A DNA stretch of 64,000 nucleotides, from contig CAYQZV010000005.1 of NCBI GenBank assembly GCA_964422145.1, forward strand, positions 1 to 64,000, read 5' to 3'. The stretch is from JACNKV01 sp964422145. Lineage in GTDB: Bacteria; Fidelibacterota; Marinisomatia; Marinisomatales; JACNKV01. Of the stretch, positions 16,558 through 26,743 are shown one piece after another (positions within the stretch are counted from its first letter, which is position 1; each line of letters opens with the position of its first letter). Made by a program: the position numbers and the translations under genes. The notes beneath the pieces were generated by a model. It was not told where the DNA came from. It searched no databases and saw only the letters and a program-made list of their open reading frames with translations.

Positions 16558-18297
16558 ATGAATAGAATCTCAATGAATGGAATATTTCGATGGAAAGTCC
16601 GGGAGGGGGACCCGGAAACGGTTCGGTCACTTAAGCGGGAATTTATTTGCTCTGAAATTATTGCGCATATTCTCGCCACCAGGGGATTCACATCTAAACA
16701 ATCGACGGACGACTTTTTCACACCCAACCTTTCTCAATTATATGATCCGTATTTACTGAAAGACATGGAACCGGCCGTTAATCGGGTCATCCAAAATATT
16801 GAAAACAAAGTTCCGATCTTGGTTTTCGGGGATTATGATGTAGACGGAACAACCGCGGCATCTGTTCTTTATTTGGCGTTAACAAAAGCCGGCGCAACAG
16901 TATTTACCTATATCCCAAGCAGAGAGATCGAAGGATATGGTTTGTCTGACAATGGAATAGACTATGCAAGTAAAATGGGGGTTGATCTTCTCATTACCTG
17001 TGACTGCGGGATCAATGCGAATGAGAAAATCGACTTGGCAAAAAAGAGAGGAATAGATGTAATCGTCACCGATCATCACACGCCCGATGATGATCATTTG
17101 CCGGAAGCGTATGCGATTTTGAATCCAAAACAGTCCGAATGTTCTTATCCGTTCAAAGAACTATGCGGTGCCGGCGTGGCTTTTAAACTGGCATGTGCTG
17201 TTACCGAAAAATCAGGCAGCACCATTCAGGATATCTTACCGTTATTGGAGTTGGTTACATTGGGAACCGCCGCAGATATGGTTCCGATCTTGGATGAAAA
17301 CCGAGTGATGGTTGCGATCGGTCTGGAACGGATGCAGAAGCCTTCCTTTGTTGGCTTAAAATGGCTGCTCAAATCAGCCGGACTGGAAAATAAAATTCCC
17401 AGCGTTGTTCAGTTAGTGTTTGGGATTGCCCCCAAAATCAATGCTGCCGGAAGATTGGGAGATGCCAATCGGTCCGTGACACTTCTGACCACAAAAGACA
17501 ATGAGATCGCGAAGGGGAATGCCGATATCCTTTCGAAAGAAAATGATATGAGAAAGGAAATCCAGAACTCGGTGATCGAAGATGCGATGCGGTTAGTCAA
17601 TGCTGATGTAGATATCCAAAATGATAAAGCGATTATTTTATATCAACGCGGATGGCATCCGGGAGTGGTTGGCATTGTGGCATCTAAGATCAAAGAAGAA
17701 TATCATCGTCCCGCGATTGTTATCTCGATCGATAACGACGGGATAGGAAAAGGGAGTGCCCGCAGCATCGAAGGATTTGATCTCTATAAAGCGTTAACTC
17801 AAACCAACCAATTTCTTGACGGCTATGGCGGTCATCCGATGGCGGCGGGGCTAACGGTAAAAGAATCCAATTTGGATGAATTCAAACACACCTTTTTAGC
17901 CTACGCCAATGACACCATTACGAATGAAAAATTGGTTCCTACAATCACCTTGGACGGCGAACTGAAATTAAAAGATATTACTTCCCGATTTATCACATTC
18001 TTAGATAAATTAGGTCCTTACGGTCCGGGGAATATGCGGCCGAAGTTTGTAGCCAGAGGTGTTGAAGTTGTCGGGAATCCTCGGATCATCGGAAGAGGAA
18101 ATCATTTGCGATTTCGGGTTCGCCAACGGCAATCCGTATTTGATGCGATTGGATTTAACCTGTCTCATTACTATGAGAAATTAATTAAAGGATTTCCCGT
18201 CGATCTAGCTTTTGTGGTGGAAATGAACGAATGGCAGGGACAATCATACGTCCAGCTGAATATACGGGATATCAAATTAACCGGGAGAGAATCATGA
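16558..18297 (+). CDS. recJ: Single-stranded-DNA-specific 5'-3' exonuclease RecJ
   Basis: RecJ degrades single-stranded DNA 5' to 3' in recombination and mismatch repair. The 579-residue protein has the DHH motifs: D-Y-D-V-D-G-T-T near residue 97, C-D-C-G-I-N, V-T-D-H-H-T-P-D, and the DHHA1-domain G-x-G-G-H-P-M-A-A-G motif (Y-G-G-H-P-M-A-A-G) near residue 425, followed by the C-terminal OB fold. Length matches bacterial RecJ. ATG 16558 follows AAGG at good spacing. It overlaps fabH by four bases. Confidence 0.97.
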   Translation: MNRISMNGIFRWKVREGDPETVRSLKREFICSEIIAHILATRGFTSKQSTDDFFTPNLSQLYDPYLLKDMEPAVNRVIQNIENKVPILVFGDYDVDGTTAASVLYLALTKAGATVFTYIPSREIEGYGLSDNGIDYASKMGVDLLITCDCGINANEKIDLAKKRGIDVIVTDHHTPDDDHLPEAYAILNPKQSECSYPFKELCGAGVAFKLACAVTEKSGSTIQDILPLLELVTLGTAADMVPILDENRVMVAIGLERMQKPSFVGLKWLLKSAGLENKIPSVVQLVFGIAPKINAAGRLGDANRSVTLLTTKDNEIAKGNADILSKENDMRKEIQNSVIEDAMRLVNADVDIQNDKAIILYQRGWHPGVVGIVASKIKEEYHRPAIVISIDNDGIGKGSARSIEGFDLYKALTQTNQFLDGYGGHPMAAGLTVKESNLDEFKHTFLAYANDTITNEKLVPTITLDGELKLKDITSRFITFLDKLGPYGPGNMRPKFVARGVEVVGNPRIIGRGNHLRFRVRQRQSVFDAIGFNLSHYYEKLIKGFPVDLAFVVEMNEWQGQSYVQLNIRDIKLTGRES

Positions 18298-19286
18298 TTC
18301 GATCTAAAATAGCTGGTGTCGGGTATGCAGTACCAGACAGAATCGTCACCAACAAGGATATGGAAAAATGGATGGATACATCCGATGAGTGGATTGTAAG
18401 CCGAAGCGGGATCAAAGAACGGCACTGGGTGGAAGATGGAACAGGGACGTCTGACTTAGCGGTTGATGCATCCAAAAAAGCCATGGCCATGGCTCAAGTC
18501 GAACCCGAAGATATTGATCTGGTTATCGTTGCAACCATCACATCGGATTATTTTTTCCCGGGTGTCGGGAATCAACTCCAGGAAAAACTCGGCCTGCGGA
18601 CGATCGGAAGTTTTGATATCAAGGTGGCATGCTCTGCCTTTATTTATGGTTTGTCCATCGGAGATCAGTTTATTAAAGCCGGGCAATACAAAACCATTCT
18701 CGTTGTTGGGGCTGAAGTACAGTCTACAGCGTTAGACATCTCAGATGAAGGACGTGATGTATCGGTCTTATTCGGTGACGGAGCCGGTGCAGCGATTTTA
18801 CAACAGCATGAAGGTGAAAGCGGTATCTTATCAACGCATCTGCATTCCGATGGAAAATATATCAAAGAACTTTGGTGTGAAGCTCCGGCTTCTCGGTTTA
18901 ATCCGAGGATATCAAAAGAAATGATCGATGAACGGCGGCATTTCCCGTTTATGAACGGGAGAGAAGTGTTCAAAAATGCCGTGACGAAATTCCCGGCGGT
19001 GATAAAAGAAGCACTGGATGCGAATCAATTGAAAAAAGAGGATGTGAAACTGGTCATTCCTCATCAGGCCAATCTGCGGATCACTCAATTTGTTGAGAAA
19101 AAACTGGGGACGGAGCCGGGCGTCGTCTACAGCAATATTCATAAATACGGGAACACAACCGGGGCGTCGATCCCGATCGCGCTTGCCGAAGCGTATCAGG
19201 AAGGCAAAATCAATTCGGGAGATATTATCATTCTGGCCGCATTCGGCGCAGGATTTACGTGGGCATCTGCCGCTATTCGTTGGTAA
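18294..19286 (+). CDS. fabH: Beta-ketoacyl-ACP synthase III
   Basis: FabH condenses acetyl-CoA (or a branched starter) with malonyl-ACP to begin fatty acid synthesis. The catalytic triad is visible: Cys in V-A-C-S-A-F, His in V-I-P-H-Q-A-N, Asn in Y-G-N-T-T-G-A-S. The C-terminal G-A-G-F-T-W-A-S-A-A-I-R-W end is typical. Start 18294 overlaps recJ as ATGA after GGGAGAGA; an in-frame ATG 63 bases upstream lies inside recJ and adds a non-conserved extension. The 330 residues match the family. An acyl-CoA dehydrogenase gene follows 45 bases later. Confidence 0.96.
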   Translation: MIRSKIAGVGYAVPDRIVTNKDMEKWMDTSDEWIVSRSGIKERHWVEDGTGTSDLAVDASKKAMAMAQVEPEDIDLVIVATITSDYFFPGVGNQLQEKLGLRTIGSFDIKVACSAFIYGLSIGDQFIKAGQYKTILVVGAEVQSTALDISDEGRDVSVLFGDGAGAAILQQHEGESGILSTHLHSDGKYIKELWCEAPASRFNPRISKEMIDERRHFPFMNGREVFKNAVTKFPAVIKEALDANQLKKEDVKLVIPHQANLRITQFVEKKLGTEPGVVYSNIHKYGNTTGASIPIALAEAYQEGKINSGDIIILAAFGAGFTWASAAIRW

Positions 19287-19331
19287 TATCTATCCGTTTT
19301 AATCACGATTTGACAACAGACTAGGAAGAAA

Positions 19332-20492
19332 ATGGACAAATTATTTTTTACCGAAGAACATGAAATGCTTCGGGATATGGTGCGGGATTTCGCCAAAAAC
19401 GAAATTGAACCCGTAGCACAGGAGTTAGACGAAAAAGGAAAATTCCCAAAAGAGATTGTTCAGCAAATGGGAGAATTAGGATTAATGGGCATCCCCGTTC
19501 CGGAAGAATACGGCGGCGCAGGGATGGATACCGTTGCATACGCATCCGCGGTGATGGAGTTAGCCAAAGCAGATGCTTCGGTGGCGATCACCATGGCCGC
19601 ACACACATCCCTGGGAACCATGCCGATTGTCATTTCAGGGACGGAAGAACAGAAAAACAAGTGGATCCCGCCGTTAGCATCCGGGGAGATGTTGGGCGCA
19701 TTCGGGTTGACCGAACCCGGCGCAGGCAGCGATGCCGGCTCGACCAAAACGACGGCCGTGAAAGACGGCGACCATTATATCATCAACGGCAGCAAGATCT
19801 TTATCACAAATTCAGGTGAAGCCGGTGTCTTGAGTTTAACCGCGCAGATCATCGAAGACGGAGAGAAAAAAGGTATCGGCGCGTTTACGATTCCGATCGA
19901 GACTCCCGGACTGGTGATAGCACCCAAAGAGAAAAAAATGGGATGGCGCGCCAGTGATACCCGTCAATTATTTTTTGAGGAGATGAAAGTTCCTGCTGAT
20001 GCAATGTTAGGCAAGCCGGAAGACGGATTTAAAACCTTTTTAAAAACATTGGTCGGGGGCAGAATTTCTGTAGCGGCGCTTGCGGTCGGAACAGCAGAAG
20101 GTGCTTACAACCGTGCCCTCCAATATTCCACGGAACGAAATGCATTCGGCAAACCGATTTACCGTTTTCAGGCGGTCGGATTCAAACTCGCGGACATGGC
20201 CACTCGCATCGAAGCCGCGAAACTGCTGGTCTTTCATGCTGCCTGGCTTAAAGATCAAGGTGTCGATGTGACAAAAGAAGCGGCAATGGCAAAACTCTTT
20301 GCCAGTGAAGTTGCCATGGATGTTACCACCGAAGCGATTCAAGTCCACGGCGGATACGGTTATGTAAGGGAATATGACGTCGAACGATATTTCCGTGATG
20401 CAAAAGTCCTTGAGATCGGAGAAGGAACAAGCGAAATTCAGCGGCTGATCATCTCCCGGGAGATCATTAAAGACGTTCTCGGAGAGGTATAA
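19332..20492 (+). CDS. Acyl-CoA dehydrogenase (short-chain/butyryl-CoA type)
   Basis: The 386-residue flavoprotein introduces an alpha,beta double bond in acyl-CoA using FAD, passing electrons to electron-transfer flavoprotein. Signature 1 G-L-T-E-P-G-A-G-S-D near residue 126 and F-I-T-N-S-G-E-A near 158 are intact; signature 2 Q-V-H-G-G-Y-G-Y with the catalytic glutamate in I-G-E-G-T-S-E-I-Q near residue 367 marks the short-chain/butyryl class. It follows fabH and precedes pgpH with 11 bases, consistent with an operon. Chain-length specificity is inferred. Confidence 0.93.
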   Translation: MDKLFFTEEHEMLRDMVRDFAKNEIEPVAQELDEKGKFPKEIVQQMGELGLMGIPVPEEYGGAGMDTVAYASAVMELAKADASVAITMAAHTSLGTMPIVISGTEEQKNKWIPPLASGEMLGAFGLTEPGAGSDAGSTKTTAVKDGDHYIINGSKIFITNSGEAGVLSLTAQIIEDGEKKGIGAFTIPIETPGLVIAPKEKKMGWRASDTRQLFFEEMKVPADAMLGKPEDGFKTFLKTLVGGRISVAALAVGTAEGAYNRALQYSTERNAFGKPIYRFQAVGFKLADMATRIEAAKLLVFHAAWLKDQGVDVTKEAAMAKLFASEVAMDVTTEAIQVHGGYGYVREYDVERYFRDAKVLEIGEGTSEIQRLIISREIIKDVLGEV

Positions 20493-20503
20493 CCGAAACA
20501 CTT

Positions 20504-22858
20504 ATGGTAAAAACACCGACCGGACAGCAATCTATTTTAACGACGCTTTCTGACACATTTAGAAAGTATTGGCCTCAGATCATCATTCTGAGTGCGCTGG
20601 TGTTGTTGACGGCATTGTTTTTTCCGGGCGGGAAGTCGCTTCAGTATTCGTATAAAATCAACGATATAACGCGGGACCCGGTGATTGCGCCGTTTAACTT
20701 CCCGATCATGAAAACCGATGCGAAACTGGCATCGGACATTGACGAAGCCCGAAAGTCTGAACCGTTTCTTTTTCATCGCCGTCAGGATATCGTCAATAAC
20801 CAGATCGAAGCGTTAACGGAATTCATTTTATTGGTGGAAGAAATCCGCCATGCCAAAGATCGACTGGAAGAAACCAAAGACCTTGTGTATCGATACCGGT
20901 ATGAACCGCAGTATAAAGATGCTTTAACGGATTTCACCGCCGACAGTACGACGCTGGCTGTTTTACTGGAGAATTTCCAGAGTCAGTACTCGTTTTCAAC
21001 GGATGTTCCGCACTGGTCATCGCTGCTCTTATTGTCGGATTCGTACGATAAAGATCTGGACATCAACGCGTTTCAAAATGAGTTGATCCAAATTTGCAAG
21101 GACCGCTGGGCGGAAGGTATTTTGGATATTTCCAAAAAAGAGGTGACAAGCAACGAGGTGATGATTGAGCAGGGCGATGCTCCAATCCTTGCGTCACCGG
21201 ATGACTACAACGATCTTGAAACCGCATGGATTTTGGTGAAAAGAGCGATGACTGGTTCGTATCCGGATGAGGATGATGCGCGGCGGGATTTAGGATACGA
21301 GATCATTGTTGAATTTATGAAACCGAATCTGGTCTTTGATAAAGTTACGACGGAAAGACGGCAGCAATCCCGTTTGGATCGGGTTCCGAAATACCAGGGG
21401 ACCATCTTAAAAAACGAGCGGATCGTCGATGCAAACACGCGGATCGATGAAGACATTTTGCTGAAACTGAACTCACTGTCTTTAGCCGTTCAGGAGCGCG
21501 AAGGTCTGCAAAAAGGGTGGAAGAAAATTCCTCCGATCATCGGGCGGATCATCATCATTGCGGTGATCATTTCATTTTTCTTTACATTTTTATATCTATA
21601 TCGAACGCCGATTTTTACCAGTTGGAAAATGGTCTTACTGATTTCGCTGCTGTTTTTTGCGGTCAGCGGATTGGCATATATCATTGTCATCAAATTCAAT
21701 GCGTCGCCGTACTTGATTCCGATCACCGTTGCCGCGATGGCACTCACCATTTTATTCGATGCTCGGATCGGTTTTATGGGAACGACATCCATGGCGATCT
21801 TAACCGGGATCATCATCGGAAATAATTTGGATTTCATCGTAATTGCGATGTTTGTCTCCTCAGTGGCGATGTACACGGTACGCAAACTTCGAACCCGGAG
21901 TCAGGTATTTAAAGCCATCTTTGCGCTGTTGGCAGCCAGCATTTTTGTCGTCATTGGACTGGGGTTTTTCAAGGACCTTTCGTGGGCGACAATGCAAATG
22001 GATATCTTGTATTTATCCATGGTCAGTATTTTAGCGCCGATTGTGACCTACGGATTGATCGGCCCGCTCGAAATCGCCTTTAAGATCACCACCGATCTGA
22101 CGCTGCTGGAACTGCTGGATTTCGATCATCCGCTGCTAAAACGGTTACAACAGGAAGCGAACGGGACCTTTAATCACAGCATCGTGGTCGGGAATCTCGC
22201 CGAAGCTGCGGCACAGGCTGTGGGAGCGCGGTCGCTCTTGTGCCGGGTCGGGTCTTATTATCATGATATCGGAAAGATCACCCGCCCCGAATATTTTGTC
22301 GAGAATCAATTTTCGAACCAAAATAAACACGACAGTCTTACCAGCGTTATGAGTGCCAAGGCGATCAAAAATCACGTAAAAGAGGGTCTTCGCTTAGCCA
22401 AGGATTATAACCTCCCCGAGATCGTTTGCGATTTTATTCCGATGCACCACGGAACGACGCGGGTCGAGTATTTTTATCAAAAAGCGTTGAAAGAAGCAGA
22501 TGATCCGTCGACGGTAGATGAAAACATCTACAAATATCCCGGACCGAAACCCAACACCAAAGAAACGGGAATTTTGATGATCTGCGAAGCGGTGGAAGCC
22601 GCGGTTCGATCCATCCGCGATCCGGATATTCTCAAGATTGATGAGATGATCAGCAAGATCATCCAAAAACGGATCAGCGAAGGGCAGCTGGATGAATGTC
22701 CGCTGACATTGGACGAACTCCGCCGGATTGTCGGAACCGTTGACGGCAATACCGGTATTTTGCCCGTTCTCCGCGGGATTTATCATATTCGCATCGAATA
22801 CCCGGACGATGCACCGCCGAAACCCGATCCGGACATCCCGCCGAATATTGTTGCATGA
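20504..22858 (+). CDS. pgpH: 7TM-HD cyclic-di-AMP phosphodiesterase (PgpH/YqfF family)
   Basis: The 784-residue membrane protein has an N-terminal anchor (about residues 18-38), a long extracytoplasmic 7TMR-HDED domain (about 40-325), seven predicted transmembrane helices (about 330-510) and a cytoplasmic HD domain. HD metal motifs are visible: H-S-I-V-V-G-N, Y-Y-H-D-I-G-K, and M-H-H-G-T. Family members hydrolyse c-di-AMP to pApA. The gene overlaps ybeY by four bases, the same neighbourhood (pgpH-ybeY) as in many bacteria. Confidence 0.94.
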   Translation: MVKTPTGQQSILTTLSDTFRKYWPQIIILSALVLLTALFFPGGKSLQYSYKINDITRDPVIAPFNFPIMKTDAKLASDIDEARKSEPFLFHRRQDIVNNQIEALTEFILLVEEIRHAKDRLEETKDLVYRYRYEPQYKDALTDFTADSTTLAVLLENFQSQYSFSTDVPHWSSLLLLSDSYDKDLDINAFQNELIQICKDRWAEGILDISKKEVTSNEVMIEQGDAPILASPDDYNDLETAWILVKRAMTGSYPDEDDARRDLGYEIIVEFMKPNLVFDKVTTERRQQSRLDRVPKYQGTILKNERIVDANTRIDEDILLKLNSLSLAVQEREGLQKGWKKIPPIIGRIIIIAVIISFFFTFLYLYRTPIFTSWKMVLLISLLFFAVSGLAYIIVIKFNASPYLIPITVAAMALTILFDARIGFMGTTSMAILTGIIIGNNLDFIVIAMFVSSVAMYTVRKLRTRSQVFKAIFALLAASIFVVIGLGFFKDLSWATMQMDILYLSMVSILAPIVTYGLIGPLEIAFKITTDLTLLELLDFDHPLLKRLQQEANGTFNHSIVVGNLAEAAAQAVGARSLLCRVGSYYHDIGKITRPEYFVENQFSNQNKHDSLTSVMSAKAIKNHVKEGLRLAKDYNLPEIVCDFIPMHHGTTRVEYFYQKALKEADDPSTVDENIYKYPGPKPNTKETGILMICEAVEAAVRSIRDPDILKIDEMISKIIQKRISEGQLDECPLTLDELRRIVGTVDGNTGILPVLRGIYHIRIEYPDDAPPKPDPDIPPNIVA

Positions 22859-23304
22859 TCAACCTGACTGTTGAAATCGATCCTGCTGTCGGCTCGGTGA
22901 ATGATAATACTGTCCGTTCCGTGTTAACGACCGTCTTCACTGAAGAAAGTGTATCTGAAACGGATGTGACGGTCATTTTCGGGTCGGATGAATTATTATC
23001 CTCGCTTAAAAAAGAATTTTTTCATGTCGATCAATTTACGGATGTGATCGCATTTCGGATCAACGATTACGATGAATCAAACGTTGAAGGTGAAATTTAT
23101 ATCAGTCTGCCGAGGGCCAAAGAGAATGCATCGGCATTCGACAATCCGCTGAATGAAGAAGTCGCAAGACTGATCATCCACGGCGGGCTGCATTTGTTGA
23201 ATTATGATGACGGTACCGATGACGAAAAACAGATCATGACCGACAAAGAAAACGACTATTTAAGTCAAACAGACTGGAACAGTTTAGCCGTCGCTGTTGA
23301 CTGA
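22855..23304 (+). CDS. ybeY: Endoribonuclease YbeY (16S rRNA maturation)
   Basis: YbeY is a zinc-dependent factor for 16S rRNA 3' processing and ribosome quality control. The 149-residue protein has the family motif I-I-H-G-G-L-H-L-L-N-Y-D-D-G near residues 102-115. The first two histidine ligands are present but the usual third (GYDH) is Asp, a substitution I recall as common in Bacteroidota and relatives. The ATG overlaps the pgpH stop. No other odd features. Confidence 0.92.
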   Translation: MINLTVEIDPAVGSVNDNTVRSVLTTVFTEESVSETDVTVIFGSDELLSSLKKEFFHVDQFTDVIAFRINDYDESNVEGEIYISLPRAKENASAFDNPLNEEVARLIIHGGLHLLNYDDGTDDEKQIMTDKENDYLSQTDWNSLAVAVD

Positions 23305-23346
23305 GCCCATCCCTGCCAAACCGAACAAAATTTAACGGAGAACCCC

Positions 23347-24117
23347 ATGCCGAAATCAATCGGAAATCAATTTGAAGACTTAGTTAGGATCGTGAAAAAA
23401 CTGCGCGCGCCGGACGGTTGTCCCTGGGATCGCGAACAGGACAATGCATCGCTGCTGCCGTATTTTTTGGAAGAAGTCTACGAAGTGATCGAAAGTGTGG
23501 ATGGGAAGGACTGGAAGACGCTGAAAGAGGAGATCGGGGATATTTTGCTGCACATGGTGTTTCAGGCGGATCTCATGGAAGATCAAAACGAATTTTCGAT
23601 ATCGGATGCGCTGGAAGGGATCAATGACAAGCTGATCCGGCGGCATCCGCATGTGTTTGGTGAAAAATCAGCCGATGCACCGAAAACCGCCAAGCAAAAC
23701 TGGGAAGAAGTCAAACATAAGGAGAAGAAACGGAAATCCCGGTTAGACGGTGTGCCGACGAATTTACCCGCGTTGGTAAGGGCGCAGCGTCTGCAAGAAA
23801 AAGCCAGTTATGCCGGATTTGACTGGGATGTCGTTGAGCAGGTCTGGGATAAAGTACATGAAGAAATTCTTGAGGTCAAAGAAGCCCAGTCTCAGGGCGC
23901 GAAACAGCATATCGAAGAAGAGATCGGAGATGTCATTTTTGCCATCGTAAATCTGGCGCGGTTTCTCGGTATCCCGGCGGAAGATGCATTGCGGAAGACA
24001 AATAAAAAATTCACCGACCGGTTTGCCAAAGTCGAAGCTGAACTGAAACGCCGCGGAAAAGAAGTAGAAGAATCAAATTTAGAAGAAATGGATGCGATCT
24101 GGGAATCGGTGAAGTAA
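23347..24117 (+). CDS. mazG: Nucleoside triphosphate pyrophosphohydrolase MazG
   Basis: The 256-residue protein hydrolyses (d)NTPs to NMP and pyrophosphate. It has two all-alpha NTP-PPase domains: the first carries D-G-C-P-W-D-R-E-Q, E-E-V-Y-E-V and E-E-I-G-D-I-L-L-H; the second E-I-L-E-V-K-E-A and E-E-I-G-D-V-I-F-A-I-V-N. Start follows AACGGAGAACCCC. It ends the plus-strand run that began with recJ and faces a minus-strand lipoprotein gene across 18 bases. Confidence 0.95.
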   Translation: MPKSIGNQFEDLVRIVKKLRAPDGCPWDREQDNASLLPYFLEEVYEVIESVDGKDWKTLKEEIGDILLHMVFQADLMEDQNEFSISDALEGINDKLIRRHPHVFGEKSADAPKTAKQNWEEVKHKEKKRKSRLDGVPTNLPALVRAQRLQEKASYAGFDWDVVEQVWDKVHEEILEVKEAQSQGAKQHIEEEIGDVIFAIVNLARFLGIPAEDALRKTNKKFTDRFAKVEAELKRRGKEVEESNLEEMDAIWESVK

Positions 24118-24135
24118 AAAGAATAAGGTTTTTCA

Positions 24136-25506
24136 TTAATCAATTCTGTATCCTCTTAATACCAGACCAAATGACCATGCCCCATATTTTCCGCCCATGA
24201 CAGCAACTCCATTTTTATAATCTCCGCTAGCTATTCGACCGCCCGGGAGAGTAGTAATCATTTCATTTACATAGTTAAATGTCAAACCATTATAGTGTAC
24301 ATAGTCCATCCTACTCCCACCAAAAAACATGTCATTTGAAGACACGATATTTGTAAATTTAAAAATTCTTGTATACCTATAGATCACGTCATCATAATAT
24401 AAACTAGACTCTCTAGTAATGAAATTATAAATCATAATTCCATCTTTATTAGTGGCCATATAAATTTCATCCTCATATATGCCTAAACTCCAGGTTTCAG
24501 GAAACTCATACGGACTTTCAGTTTCATAAGGAAAGGGGATCACCTCCCAATAATGTGGATCACCATTTGAGTAGAGAACTACATCTGTAGCATTGTGGTG
24601 TGAAACACCAGTCGCAAATATATGACCACCGTCGGGAGTCCCAACAATATCACGGAAATCAGTATCATAATCTATATTGACTGGTGTATATGTATCCCCA
24701 TCAAAGTGTAATAGATTACCACGCCATCCGCCAAAATACATATTATCTGGGGAATTCCCCCAAATTGTCCTGCTCGGGACACCATAATCAGGATTTAATT
24801 CAGCATATTCCCATTCTGATAAATTATTGTATAAGGTTAGTCCGCCGTTCCATGTAAAATATAATGTGTTTGTACTCTCTAAATAGAATATAGATTTAAT
24901 TTCTCCAGAGTCAATGTAAATCGGATCTGAAGAATAATAAATTGCAAATATAATAGTCATAAATTCCCATTCATTCCCATCCCATCGAGCTGCATTATAA
25001 TTACAATAACCCGGCCCAATCCAAGTGCTATCAGGAATAGAAAATCCTCCAACAGCCCAAATTTCATTTTCATTCACAATTGCGACATCATTTACGCAAG
25101 AACCATAGATTCCCAATGAATCAATCTCCCATATAAATGTTGAGTTTGTAGTGTCCAGGGTTGTGATAAAAACTGTTTCACTTGAATCTTTTCTTTGAAA
25201 TACATCTCTCCAATAAACCTTATAGTTATATGTCGTGTTTATCGCTAATCCACTGTCATGTATTGTTGTGTCACGCTGATACACTGTTTTTGTCATAATC
25301 AGAGAATCATTCCGTGTAAGATCGAATGCCCACTCTCCGGTTGTGTCTTCTACAGCGATTTTGAGTCGGGTATCAGTGCATCTTGTATTCAACTCTTCAA
25401 GAGTGATTGTCGTATCCCGGTCATCTTCAATCGGCGGGTCAGGGCAGGCGAGAAATAAGAGGATAAAGATCAGGGTTAAGATACGGATTTGGAGGATGCG
25501 GTTCAT
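24136..25506 (-). CDS. Secreted lipoprotein with fibronectin-like and beta-propeller-like regions (unknown function)
   Basis: The 456-residue protein begins with a lipoprotein signal; the lipobox L-F-L-A-C puts the lipid-anchored cysteine at residue 21. Residues about 32-120 resemble a fibronectin type III-like domain (paired strands with T-T-I-T-L-E-E-L-N and N-T-T-Y-N-Y-K-V-Y-W). The rest has repeated W-x-x-x-x and G-G motifs (W-A-V-G-G, Y-F-G-G-W, F-F-G-G-S-R, A-V-M-G-G), typical of a propeller that compares an event to its display. Similar proteins are common in FCB genomes. Its start overlaps the stop of the next upstream gene. Confidence 0.7.
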   Translation of the reverse strand: MNRILQIRILTLIFILLFLACPDPPIEDDRDTTITLEELNTRCTDTRLKIAVEDTTGEWAFDLTRNDSLIMTKTVYQRDTTIHDSGLAINTTYNYKVYWRDVFQRKDSSETVFITTLDTTNSTFIWEIDSLGIYGSCVNDVAIVNENEIWAVGGFSIPDSTWIGPGYCNYNAARWDGNEWEFMTIIFAIYYSSDPIYIDSGEIKSIFYLESTNTLYFTWNGGLTLYNNLSEWEYAELNPDYGVPSRTIWGNSPDNMYFGGWRGNLLHFDGDTYTPVNIDYDTDFRDIVGTPDGGHIFATGVSHHNATDVVLYSNGDPHYWEVIPFPYETESPYEFPETWSLGIYEDEIYMATNKDGIMIYNFITRESSLYYDDVIYRYTRIFKFTNIVSSNDMFFGGSRMDYVHYNGLTFNYVNEMITTLPGGRIASGDYKNGVAVMGGKYGAWSFGLVLRGYRID

Positions 25507-26741
25507 TTCACTTCACTAAGATGAATATCAATTTCGTATAATGAATTTTTATTATAAATGAAAGCCTTCCCTGCTTTAGTCCTTAATAAAGCGCCTTCAA
25601 TTAATTCATATTCCATTTCACCTTTTCCAACATGTTTAACCGATAAATGGATATTTTTCCAAGTGTCATAGAGGACATAGCCATTATTTGCAACCCACAT
25701 CTTTTGAAACATTCCACCAGTACCTAATGATTTTGGAATTTCTGTGATCACTTTAGTATCTTGATTGGAGATATTAATTTGATATATTAATTGTCTTTTT
25801 GACTCAACAACTAACGTCGAATCATCTTTATGGTAAAATGTATTTGCAGTAAACCCTAAGTTAATATCAAACTCTTTTTCCCAGAGTAAAGTACCATCTA
25901 TATAATCAAAGCACAGGATATTCGATTTATCAAAAACATCGTCTAGTAATAAAAGAAGTTTATCCTTTAGAACATAAAATGATTTTCCCATTGAGAAATA
26001 ATTCAAATTCATTATACCCGATTTTACATTTACATCCTTAATCTCATGAATCCACTCTATATGTTTATTCTCAAGATTATATTTTATTATATAACTCCCA
26101 ATTTCAATCCCTTCTAAAGGTAAATATGTTTTTTCTTTATAACCCATTCTTGATTTTATTTTACGTGTGTATGATTTATCTGATTTTTGGCCTATAAATA
26201 AAGCAAGAATATTGTTATCGGGTGTGAAACGTAGGTAGTATAAAGGGGCGTCAAATCGTTCGGGCAGATTAGGTTTTATTTTATTCCCCATTCGATCATA
26301 ATAATAAAATTCTCGTGGTGAGTCACCTTGATAATCAATTAGATACTTTCCATTTGAAGATAAAAAATATCCTGTTTCAAAAGCATTTTTTGTAAAAAGT
26401 AAATTCCCGTCCCTATTATAAACTTCCAGCTTCTGATTGCGGTAAGTGACAACCGTATTGCCATTTTCTGATATTTCTGTAAAATGACGATGGCCTATTT
26501 CTTTTTCCCAAACTAAAGAATTGTCTGAACTATAATAGGACAGTAAGTTATTTTCACTACCTTCAGTCACAACTATATACTCATCAGTTTTATCAGCTAA
26601 TTTTACATTGAGTATCTTACTTGAGAATGTGTGTTCCTTTTCTATATGGTAATAATCCCGAATACGAAATAAGTTATCATTTCCAATCAAAATACTATAG
26701 CTGAAAAAAAATACTATATATATTTGTTTTTTGGTGAACAT
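25503..26741 (-). CDS. Secreted WD40/PQQ-like beta-propeller protein (unknown function)
   Basis: The 412-residue protein has an N-terminal signal (hydrophobic residues about 8-19) and repeated blades of the form D-x-x-L-V-W-E-K-E, G-T-L-L-W-E-K-E and G-N-L-L-F-T-K, which mark a propeller of PQQ/WD40 type. TAGGAGAATAG precedes the ATG. The first 75 residues are closely similar to a short fragment encoded at 28059-28328, which points to a duplication. No catalytic motif is visible. Confidence 0.7.
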   Translation of the reverse strand: MFTKKQIYIVFFFSYSILIGNDNLFRIRDYYHIEKEHTFSSKILNVKLADKTDEYIVVTEGSENNLLSYYSSDNSLVWEKEIGHRHFTEISENGNTVVTYRNQKLEVYNRDGNLLFTKNAFETGYFLSSNGKYLIDYQGDSPREFYYYDRMGNKIKPNLPERFDAPLYYLRFTPDNNILALFIGQKSDKSYTRKIKSRMGYKEKTYLPLEGIEIGSYIIKYNLENKHIEWIHEIKDVNVKSGIMNLNYFSMGKSFYVLKDKLLLLLDDVFDKSNILCFDYIDGTLLWEKEFDINLGFTANTFYHKDDSTLVVESKRQLIYQINISNQDTKVITEIPKSLGTGGMFQKMWVANNGYVLYDTWKNIHLSVKHVGKGEMEYELIEGALLRTKAGKAFIYNKNSLYEIDIHLSEVK

Positions 26742-26743
26742 TT

